From assembly GCA_035620975.1 (NCBI GenBank), contig DASPFV010000075.1, positions 1 to 20,814 of the forward strand: a stretch of DNA of 20,814 bases. Direction: 5' to 3'. Numbering within the stretch: the first letter of the stretch is position 1; each line of letters begins with the position of its first letter. Shown piece after piece: positions 14,895 through 20,814 of this stretch. The notes beneath the pieces are model-generated. The model was not told where the DNA came from. It did no database searches and saw nothing but the letters and a program-made list of their open reading frames with translations. A program made the position numbers and the translations under genes. The stretch is from DASPFV01 sp035620975. Lineage in GTDB: Bacteria > Acidobacteriota > Vicinamibacteria > Vicinamibacterales > 2-12-FULL-66-21.

Positions 14895-15784
14895 TGCGCG
14901 TCCTGGTCGCGGGCGCCGCCGGTCAGCTCGGTTCGACGATCACGTCGCTGTTCGCTCCCCGCCACGCCGTCGTGGCCCTCACGCGCGCGGACCTCGATAT
15001 CGCGGACGCAGACGCCGTGGACGCGGCCATCGCCGGGTCCGCGGCGGACGCGGTGATCAACTGCGCCGCCTACAACGACGTCGACGGCGCGGAAACGGAG
15101 CCGGGGGCGGCGATCCGGGTGAACGCGCTCGGAGTGCTGCACCTGGCGCGCGCGGCCGCCGCGTCCGGCGCCGTGTTCGTCCACTACAGCACCGATTTCG
15201 TGTTCGATGGCCTCGCGCAGGAGCCCTACCCCGAAACGGCCGTTCCACATCCCCTGAGCTCCTATGGCATGTCGAAGCTGCTCGGCGAGTGGCTGGCAGA
15301 GGAGGCGCCGGAGTCGTACGTGCTGCGCGTCGAGAGCCTGTTCGGCGGCGAGCCGGCGAAGAGCAGCGTGGATCGGATCGTCGACGGCTTGAGGCGGGGC
15401 CTCCCGGTGCGCGCCTTCCACGACAGGGTCGTCACGCCGAGCTACGTCGCGGACGTGGCGGCCGCGACCGAGCAACTCCTGGCGCGTCGTCCACCCGCCG
15501 GCGTGTATCACTGCGTCAACACGGGTGTGACGACCTGGGCCGGCCTGGCGGAGGCGGCTGCCCGACTGCTGGGCGCCCGGTCGGAGATCGTGGCCGTCAG
15601 CGTGGCCGACGTCCGGCTCCGCGCCGAACGGCCCCGGTACTGCGCCCTGTCGAACGAGAAGCTGCGCCGCACAGGAATCCCGATGCCGACCTGGGAGGAC
15701 GCGCTGGCGAGGTATCTCCGGTCCCAGGTCCGCCATTCGGCGAGGGCTGAACCGCGGAACCAGGAACCTTGCATTGAACCTTGA
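14894..15784 (+). CDS. RmlD-type dTDP-4-dehydrorhamnose reductase family protein
   Basis: A 296-residue short-chain dehydrogenase of the RmlD substrate-binding family, which reduces a 4-keto-6-deoxy sugar nucleotide such as dTDP-4-dehydrorhamnose. The NAD(P) fold opens with LVAGAAGQLGS (4-14); NCAAYNDVDGAE (56-67), STDFVFDG (99-106) and the catalytic Tyr124/Lys128 (YGMSK) are all present. It starts in the TGATG overlap with the aminotransferase. rmlA, rmlB and rmlC are not in the window, so rhamnose is likely but unproven as its product. The last ten or so codons (EPRNQEPCIEP) are written by the heptanucleotide repeat at 15756-15862, and the TGA stop at 15782 lies inside a TTGAACC-type unit. 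The original C-terminus was probably near residue 285 and has been replaced or extended. Confidence 0.9.
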   Translation: MRVLVAGAAGQLGSTITSLFAPRHAVVALTRADLDIADADAVDAAIAGSAADAVINCAAYNDVDGAETEPGAAIRVNALGVLHLARAAAASGAVFVHYSTDFVFDGLAQEPYPETAVPHPLSSYGMSKLLGEWLAEEAPESYVLRVESLFGGEPAKSSVDRIVDGLRRGLPVRAFHDRVVTPSYVADVAAATEQLLARRPPAGVYHCVNTGVTTWAGLAEAAARLLGARSEIVAVSVADVRLRAERPRYCALSNEKLRRTGIPMPTWEDALARYLRSQVRHSARAEPRNQEPCIEP

Positions 15785-15862
15785 ACTGAAGCCTGACCTG
15801 AAGCCTGAAGCCTGAAGCCAGCACCCCAGAGCCCGAAGCCTGAAGCCTGAAGCCTGAACCGG
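15756..15862. repeat. Heptanucleotide repeat patch B between convergent genes
   Basis: A degenerate period-7 array filling the 79-base gap between the RmlD-like gene and the flavoprotein gene, and the end of the former. Units include GGAACCA and GGAACCT (15756-15769), TTGAACC (15774-15780), TTGAAC, TGAAGCC at 15787, 15799, 15806, 15813, 15841 and 15848, and a final TGAACC (15855-15860). A CCAGAGCCC interruption (15826-15834) repeats the AGAGCCC unit of patch A. TGAACCGGTTCA (15855-15866) is a perfect 12-base palindrome joining the repeat to the flavoprotein stop. All units lie in the same orientation as in patch A. Confidence 0.85.
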
Positions 15863-15863
15863 T

Positions 15864-16958
15864 TCAGTCCGTCCCGACGATCGCCGCCACTTCCCGCGCG
15901 ATGGCGAGGCAGGAGGTGAGCCCGGGGGAGTCGATGCCTGAGACCTGCACGAGCCGCGGCTGCTGACGATCCCGCCGGATCATGAAGTCCGCGAACGACT
16001 CGGATGGCGGGTGGAGCTTGGCGCGGATACCTGTGCCCGCGAGCCGCATGTCGGCGCCGGTGACCGAGGGGAGGAGCCGCTGGGCCGACTCCACGAAGTC
16101 CTCGAGCGGGAGCCGGTCGTCCTCGTAGTCGTCCTTGCGATCCTGGAAGCGGATGGTCGGCCCGAGCAGGACGGAGCCCCACGTCGTCCTGGTCGCGTGC
16201 ACGCCGAGCCCGTGGCCGGACGCATGCGGGAGCGGGTACACGAGCCCGTTCACCATGTAGCTGCGCGACGGCGTGAGCTCCGCGTACTCGCCGCGGCAGG
16301 GATAGATTCGAAACGACTCCCCACCGAACGCGGCGGACACGTCGTCGGCGTAGAGGCCGGCGCAGTTCACGACGGTGCCGGCGTCGATGGTCTCCGACGG
16401 CGTCCGGACGCGCAGCCCGCCGGGAATGAGTTCACCGCCGAGCGCCCTGGTACCCACGAGAATCGGCACATCGCGCGCCACGCAGAGGTCGCGGAGCGCG
16501 CGGACCAGCGCCTCCGCCTCGAGGACGCCGGTCGAAGGCGACCAGAGCGCGGGCATCGCACGGACGTACGGCTCCCGCTTCAGGACGAAATCCGCATCGA
16601 CCACCTCCACGCCCGGCGCGCCGTTGGTTCGCGCTCTCTCGCAGAGCGCCTCGAGCAGCGGCACCTCGTCTGGCGTGGATGCCACCACGAGCTTGCCCTG
16701 GCGCGTGTGCGGCACATGGTGGCGGTCGCAGAACTCGTACAGCAGCTGCTGGCCTTCGACGCAGAGCCGGGCTTTCAGCGACCCCGGCGGGTAGTACAGG
16801 CCGGCGTGGAGCACGCCGCTGTTGTGGGTGCTCGTGTCCATGCCCGGCCGCGCATGCCGCTCGAGCACGCACACGCCGAGACCGCGGCCGGCCAGCTCGG
16901 CGGCGCAGGCGAGGCCCACCACTCCGGCTCCGACGACCGCGACGTCGATGTCGCTCAT
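15864..16958 (-). CDS. lhgO: L-2-hydroxyglutarate dehydrogenase-like FAD oxidoreductase
   Basis: A 364-residue flavoprotein of the DAO family. VAVVGAGVVGLACAAELA (6-23) with GxGxxG at 10-15 and Glu33 (VLERH) bind FAD. The segment STHNSGVLHAGLYYPPGSLK (43-62) closely matches the L-2-hydroxyglutarate dehydrogenase signature, and TGIRAKLHPPSESFADFMI near the C-terminus matches its substrate-side motif. Such enzymes oxidise L-2-hydroxyglutarate to 2-oxoglutarate and pass electrons to the membrane quinone pool. The ATG at 16958 overlaps the upstream glycosyltransferase stop (ATGA) with AGAGG just before it, so the two are coupled. The stop TGA is formed where the heptanucleotide repeat begins. Presence inside a glycan cluster is odd: the gene may be a chance neighbour, or the substrate may be a sugar-linked hydroxy acid. 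The symbol is by family only. Confidence 0.82.
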   Translation of the reverse strand: MSDIDVAVVGAGVVGLACAAELAGRGLGVCVLERHARPGMDTSTHNSGVLHAGLYYPPGSLKARLCVEGQQLLYEFCDRHHVPHTRQGKLVVASTPDEVPLLEALCERARTNGAPGVEVVDADFVLKREPYVRAMPALWSPSTGVLEAEALVRALRDLCVARDVPILVGTRALGGELIPGGLRVRTPSETIDAGTVVNCAGLYADDVSAAFGGESFRIYPCRGEYAELTPSRSYMVNGLVYPLPHASGHGLGVHATRTTWGSVLLGPTIRFQDRKDDYEDDRLPLEDFVESAQRLLPSVTGADMRLAGTGIRAKLHPPSESFADFMIRRDRQQPRLVQVSGIDSPGLTSCLAIAREVAAIVGTD

Positions 16959-17875
16959 CCTCTGGCCACTCCTTTTGCTTCCGCTGGCGTCGCCCGTTCC
17001 GGCGTCGAGGCGCGAAGCCGGTTTCTGTGCAGGAACAGCAGCACCCGGAGGCGGATCTGCAGCACGAGGTGCACGAGCGGCGAGCAGAGCCGTCCGCGGG
17101 GCGTTGCATGTTTCCGGAACAGCACGAACGCGCTCGCGTGAAACGCCTCCAGTGATTCCCGAAACGCGTGGATGCTGCTCCGCCCGCCTGCGTGCACGAT
17201 CTGCGCACCGGGGAAGTAGACCGTCCGCCATCCGCAGCGGGACAGTCGCCTGCAGAAATCGGCATCTTCCCAGTAGAGAAAGAACTCCTCGTCCAGGCCA
17301 CCGACCTCCTCGAACGCGGTGCGGCGGACGAGCATGCAGGCGCCCGACACCCAGTCGACGTCGAGGGGCGTCCGCCGTCGGTCGAGAGCGGGCAGGTTGT
17401 GCCGCGACAGCGGGTTTCCCGGGAACTGCCGCGTGAGCCAGGAGCTCCGCCCGGCTATGGCCGTTGTGAGCCCGGGGAACCGGCGTGCGGAACCCTGCAC
17501 GCTCCCGTCGGCGTTCAGGATGCGCGGTCCGATGACGGCGGCATCCGGCCGGCTGTCGGCGAATCGCAGCAGCTCGGTGATGGCGTGCGCGTCGGCGACG
17601 CAGTCGGGGTTCAGCAGCAGCAGGAACGGCGACCCGGTGAGCCGCGCCCCGAGGTTCACGCCGGTGGCGAACCCCTCGTTCGTGGCGCGCTCGACGAGGT
17701 AGACCCAGGGGAAGCGGTCGGCGATGCGGGCGGCGGCGGCGAGATCCGACTCGTGATCCACGACGGTCACGTGGCGCAGGTACGGCCGGGCGGGGTCGAG
17801 CGAATCCAGACAGCGCGTCAGTTCATCGTAGCTGCGGTAGTTGACGATGACGACGTCGACGGATGGAGCATCCAC
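16955..17875 (-). CDS. GT2 family glycosyltransferase (rhamnosyltransferase-like)
   Basis: A 306-residue GT-A glycosyltransferase. It opens SVDVVIVNYRSYDELTRCL (5-23), has the nucleotide-sugar/metal motif LLLLNPDC (85-92), then VSGACMLVRRTAFEEVGGLD (176-195) and YWEDADFCRR (201-210), the acceptor-side acidic motif. This pattern is that of WbbL/rhamnosyltransferase-like GT2 enzymes that act at the inner membrane face on lipid-linked or O-antigen-type glycans; sugar specificity cannot be read. The C-terminus is basic and hydrophobic (LVLQIRLRVLLFLHRNRLR), suggesting membrane association. An in-frame TGA lies just upstream, so the GTG at 17875 is the first possible start. There is no Shine-Dalgarno site, and an extended -10 at 17884-17892 would give an almost leaderless message. 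Its stop overlaps the flavoprotein start by 4 bases. Confidence 0.92.
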   Translation of the reverse strand: MDAPSVDVVIVNYRSYDELTRCLDSLDPARPYLRHVTVVDHESDLAAAARIADRFPWVYLVERATNEGFATGVNLGARLTGSPFLLLLNPDCVADAHAITELLRFADSRPDAAVIGPRILNADGSVQGSARRFPGLTTAIAGRSSWLTRQFPGNPLSRHNLPALDRRRTPLDVDWVSGACMLVRRTAFEEVGGLDEEFFLYWEDADFCRRLSRCGWRTVYFPGAQIVHAGGRSSIHAFRESLEAFHASAFVLFRKHATPRGRLCSPLVHLVLQIRLRVLLFLHRNRLRASTPERATPAEAKGVARG

Positions 17876-17883
17876 CGGAGCCG

Positions 17884-17892
17884 ATCATAGCA
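17884..17892 (-). promoter_or_regulatory. Possible extended -10 element for the GT2/flavoprotein operon
   Basis: On the minus strand TGCTATGAT: TGC then TATGAT (plus 17889-17884), one base from the consensus -10. Transcription would begin at about 17877, two bases before the GTG start, so the message would be leaderless. No -35 box is seen. The rest of the 205-base divergent gap (17876-18080) holds a weak TAAGAT (17990-17995) toward the methyltransferase and nothing else I can name. Confidence 0.35.
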
Positions 17893-18069
17893 GAGGGTCA
17901 CGAGGCGACGATGGAGGCAGTCTTCGTGCATCGTGCGGATCGCGGCAGTGAAGCGAGCCGGGCAACGCCGAACCCGGATCGTCCCGCAGTAAGATGGCGT
18001 CTGACCGTGGATCCGACGAACGACGCACACGACCGGCGCCTCGCCGTCCGGCTGCCGCCCTCGCGAATC

Positions 18070-18074
18070 GGGAG
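18070..18074 (+). promoter_or_regulatory. Ribosome binding site deciding the methyltransferase start
   Basis: GGGAG at 18070-18074 lies 6 bases before GTG 18081 and 15 before ATG 18090. The spacing favours GTG. The in-frame ATG at 17994 has no such site. Confidence 0.5.
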
Positions 18075-18080
18075 TTCAGC

Positions 18081-19097
18081 GTGCCGGGCATGAGGTGGCG
18101 CGGAGGTTGGGCACGTCTCCGCCGGTTGTGGCACGCTCCTTCCTCAGCACTCGCCCCGGCGTTTCCTGCTGGCGGCTGGGCCGCCAGGGTTTCGAGTCGC
18201 TGGGCGGGGCTCGCGTCGGACGCCTTCGTGCGGAGCCTGGAACGCGTCTCGTGGACCGGCATTCCACAGGTGCACGCGAACCACAACTACCTGATCACCG
18301 GCAGCCGCGAGGTGTACTGGGTCGACTGGCTGCGCGACCACTTCTTTTCCGGCGGCGTGGCCGGCGATGCGTTGTCGCTGGGCTGCGGCGCCGGCCATCT
18401 GGACCGGATCTTCAAGGACCGGGGGTTCACCTTCCGTTCCTTCCGCGGGATCGACATCAGCGAGCAGGCCGTCGAACGGGCGCGCGCGCTCGCCGCCGAG
18501 GTGCATCTGGCCGACGAGATCCGCTACGAGGTCGCGGACCTCAACGAGATCGAGCTTCCCGACAGCCGCTACGACTTCATCTACTTCTTCCAGTCACTGC
18601 ATCACATCGAGGCGCTCGAGCGTGTCCTGGACCAGTGCGAACGGGCCTTGCGGCCGACCGGCCTCCTGCTCGTCAACGAGTTCGCGGGACCGTCGCGGTT
18701 TCAATGGACGGATCGTCAGCTCGAGCTCGCCACGCGGCTCACGCGTCTCCTGCCGCCGGAGCTGCGGCGCGACGTACAGCGGGGCGGCGTGAAGCCGGAT
18801 CCAACCCGCCCGACGATCCAGCACATGGTGAACCACGATCCCTCGGAATCGGTGCGATCGGCGGAGATCGAGCCGCTGCTCAAGGCACGGTTCGACGTGT
18901 TCCGCGAGTGGAACTGGGGCGGCACGCTCAACCACCTCGTGTTCCAGGACATTGCCGCCAACTTCGACCCGCACAATCCCTGGCACTCGGCGATCGTCGA
19001 ACTGCTGATCCATCACGAGAACATTCTGATTCAGGAGGGCGTGCTCCCGAGCGACTTCAAGGTGTTTCTGGCGAGACGCCGATCGCCGCGCGCGTAA
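18081..19097 (+). CDS. Class I SAM-dependent methyltransferase
   Basis: A 338-residue methyltransferase of the Methyltransf_11/25 type. Motif I is LSLGCGAGHLDRI (98-110), followed by FRGIDISEQAVERA (121-134), the acidic loop binding the SAM ribose, then ADLNEIELPDSRYDFIYFFQ and LHHIEALERVLDQ, the motif II/III region. The C-terminal 150 residues have no catalytic motif I recognise and may bind the acceptor. Start choice: GTG 18081 has GGGAG 6 bases upstream; ATG 18090 (starting MRWRGGW) and ATG 17994 are alternatives, and the sequence between 17994 and 18081 does not look conserved. It lies 25 bases before the tandem glycosyltransferase on the same strand, so it may methylate a sugar of the same glycan, as polysaccharide-capping methyltransferases do. 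That link is inferred from position only. Confidence 0.88.
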   Translation: MPGMRWRGGWARLRRLWHAPSSALAPAFPAGGWAARVSSRWAGLASDAFVRSLERVSWTGIPQVHANHNYLITGSREVYWVDWLRDHFFSGGVAGDALSLGCGAGHLDRIFKDRGFTFRSFRGIDISEQAVERARALAAEVHLADEIRYEVADLNEIELPDSRYDFIYFFQSLHHIEALERVLDQCERALRPTGLLLVNEFAGPSRFQWTDRQLELATRLTRLLPPELRRDVQRGGVKPDPTRPTIQHMVNHDPSESVRSAEIEPLLKARFDVFREWNWGGTLNHLVFQDIAANFDPHNPWHSAIVELLIHHENILIQEGVLPSDFKVFLARRRSPRA

Positions 19098-19122
19098 TCG
19101 ACCGTGATCGAGGACCGCGGAC

Positions 19123-20814
19123 GTGACTGACGCGGAATCAATGGGCCCGCTCCATAGGGTACGAGGCTGGATCACCGGGTTGAGCGAACAGGCCGGACGG
19201 CTGCGATACCGGTGGGCCGACCTGCGCCGGATCCCGGCACGCGAGATGGCCGGGGATACCAACGCCGGCCCGGACTTCAGCTGGTTGCTGCAAGCCGGTT
19301 CCACCGCCGCGATTCTGGCCTGTCCCGCCAGGTCCACCGTCGTCTACGAGCTGACGCTTCCCGCCGGCGCGCGCGTCGTCGCCCGCTGCGGACTGCCGCG
19401 CGACGCGACGGGCGACTCGATCGTCGAGTTCGAGATTCGAATAGCGAGCCGGGCTGCCGAACGCGTCTCGCGTGTGCGTGTCGGCGGCGTCCGGCGGGGA
19501 GGCCGCCGCAGCCGCGTGCTGCGTGTGGAAGTGGCCGAGGAAGGCCCCGTCCGCGTGACTCTGCGGACGCTGCTGGTCGCCGGGCCGGCCGGGACCCGTG
19601 CGGTCTGGAGCAATCCGCGTGTCGAGACGCCCCGTCCGATTCGCGACCTCATGTCCGCTCTCGGTTCCAGGTCCCGGTGGCCGATGCTGCGCCCTGGAGG
19701 AGCCAGGGGTTCCGCCTCGTCCGGGAATACCCGGTATCGCCTGTGGGTGCGCGAGACCGAGCCGTCGCGGCGCGGACTCGCGGAACAGCGGCGCTGGTCT
19801 CAGCCGCGGGCGCGTACGTTCACCCTGATCACGGACGCCAGGAACCTGCGCGCGCTCTCGATGCGAACAGTGGCCTGCGTGCTCGACCAGACTTACCCGC
19901 ACTGGGAGTGGCTTCTCGTCTCGGAGCACCCCACCCGGCTCGCCGGTGCAGGCAGGCGCGACACGCGGGTGCGGTTCGTGTCCGTGGCTGCGCACGCCGG
20001 ACGTGCGGCAGCGTGGAACGCGGCACTCCAGCAGGCCGGCGGGGAGCTCGCCGTGCTGCTCGACGATGGTGACACGCTCGGACCAGCCGCGCTGTACGAG
20101 GTCGCACGCGCCATCGACCAGACGGACGCGCACGTGTTCTACTCCGACGAAGACCGGTCCGGGCCAGCCGGCGGCCGTCACTCCCCGCAGTTCAAGCCCG
20201 ACTGGTCGCCGGAGCTCCTCCTCTCTGGCAACTACGTCGGCCGGCTGGCAGCCTTCCACGTCGGTCAGGCGCGGTCGGCCGGCGGTTTTCGCGGCGAGTG
20301 GCCTGGCGCCGAGGAATGGGATTTCTGGCTGCGTCTGTCGGCCGCCCGGGTCCGGTTCCGGCGGATTCCGCGGTGCCTGTACCACGCCCAGGCCGTGCGG
20401 CCGGGCCCCGAGCCCCACCACGTCCAGTCGCTGCTCGAGCGGCACTGCGCCACGATCGACCGGCCGGCCGTGGTGACCACCTCGGCAGGGCTGCCGCACG
20501 TGGCCTGGCACATGCCCGATGAACCTCCCGTCTCGATCATCGTTCCGAACAGGAACGCTCCTGGGGTGCTCGAAAGGCTCGTGGAAGGCATTCTCACGGG
20601 AACCAGGTATCCCCGCCGCGAGCTCGTGATCGTGGACAACCAGTCGACCGACCCCGCGACACTGCGGTTCTACCGAGCCCTTGCCGAGCGTGGTATGGCG
20701 CGGATCGTGCCGTTCGATCGGCCCTTCAACTTTTCGGCGGCGTGCAACGCCGGTGCTGCCGCGGCCAGCGGCGAGATGCTGCTTTTCCTGAACAACGATA
20801 TCGAGGTTCTCAGT
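19123..20814 (+). CDS. Tandem-domain GT2 glycosyltransferase with N-terminal beta module, partial
   Basis: A gene cut by the right edge; 564 residues are visible and no stop is reached. The GTG at 19123 has GAGGA (19110-19114) 8 bases upstream; ATG 19141 is an alternative. Residues 50-170 are beta-rich, without a catalytic motif, and resemble the anchored protein at 13225 (see findings). Residues 230-425 are a first GT-A domain with DQTYPHWEWLLVS (255-267), the metal motif LLDDGD (312-317) and YSDED (340-344), but its first strand reads FTLITDARN instead of the usual SIVVPVYN. Residues 469 onward start a second GT2 domain with VSIIVPNRN (470-478), LVIVDNQSTDPATL (501-514) and LFLNNDIEVL (554-563). 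This layout is typical of large O-antigen or rhamnan-type glycosyltransferases that may add two sugars. Linkage and sugar are unknown. Confidence 0.9.
   Translation, partial: MTDAESMGPLHRVRGWITGLSEQAGRLRYRWADLRRIPAREMAGDTNAGPDFSWLLQAGSTAAILACPARSTVVYELTLPAGARVVARCGLPRDATGDSIVEFEIRIASRAAERVSRVRVGGVRRGGRRSRVLRVEVAEEGPVRVTLRTLLVAGPAGTRAVWSNPRVETPRPIRDLMSALGSRSRWPMLRPGGARGSASSGNTRYRLWVRETEPSRRGLAEQRRWSQPRARTFTLITDARNLRALSMRTVACVLDQTYPHWEWLLVSEHPTRLAGAGRRDTRVRFVSVAAHAGRAAAWNAALQQAGGELAVLLDDGDTLGPAALYEVARAIDQTDAHVFYSDEDRSGPAGGRHSPQFKPDWSPELLLSGNYVGRLAAFHVGQARSAGGFRGEWPGAEEWDFWLRLSAARVRFRRIPRCLYHAQAVRPGPEPHHVQSLLERHCATIDRPAVVTTSAGLPHVAWHMPDEPPVSIIVPNRNAPGVLERLVEGILTGTRYPRRELVIVDNQSTDPATLRFYRALAERGMARIVPFDRPFNFSAACNAGAAAASGEMLLFLNNDIEVLS

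Noticed and set aside
15756..15862. CRISPR-like array
   Set aside because: Units are 7 bases with no unique spacers of 25-40 bases and no cas genes nearby; it is a simple tandem repeat.

Overview
The window is high-GC DNA with a bacterial gene layout: short intergenic gaps, ATGA and TGATG stop/start overlaps, and Shine-Dalgarno sites before many starts. The combination of genes, and the heptanucleotide repeats whose reverse translation reads like FKVQGS/FRLQAS, suggest an Acidobacteriota genome, perhaps Vicinamibacteria. That is an inference from gene style; no rRNA or other marker gene is present to prove it.

Region 1 (1-3299, minus strand) is a molybdenum hydroxylase operon in the order small-large-medium (coxS-coxL-coxM). 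CoxM runs off the left edge. The active-site loop is AYRGAGR and the order is S-L-M, both of the 'form II' type, so CO is not an assured substrate. Region 2 (3482-7127) has a secreted six-EF-hand protein (minus) diverging from a large secreted M14 zinc carboxypeptidase (plus), with a heptanucleotide repeat between them. Region 3 (7260-13151, plus) is housekeeping: a class A penicillin-binding protein, then a probable holB-ricT-pdxA-smpB operon (DNA polymerase III delta', RicT/YaaT, pyridoxal phosphate synthesis, trans-translation).

Region 4 (13225 to the right edge) is a surface-polysaccharide cluster in three blocks. On plus are a membrane-anchored beta-rich protein, a DegT-type sugar aminotransferase and an RmlD-type reductase, all joined by stop/start overlaps. 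On minus are a GT2 glycosyltransferase and an L-2-hydroxyglutarate dehydrogenase-like flavoprotein, also overlapping. On plus again are a SAM methyltransferase and a tandem-domain GT2 glycosyltransferase cut by the window end. The small anchored protein and the N-terminal domain of the last glycosyltransferase look like versions of the same carbohydrate-binding-like module.

The most unusual features are the two heptanucleotide repeat patches (4350-4450 and 15756-15862). The second supplies the stop codons of both genes converging on it. Also notable are the shared module in the glycan genes, tetrapeptide GxxxG blocks in the EF-hand protein, a cysteine-rich RicT tail, and a long near-perfect hairpin after the PBP gene. 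I saw no tRNA, rRNA, tmRNA, CRISPR array, transposase or phage gene. No gene-free stretch exceeds 300 bases; the longest is 17876-18080.
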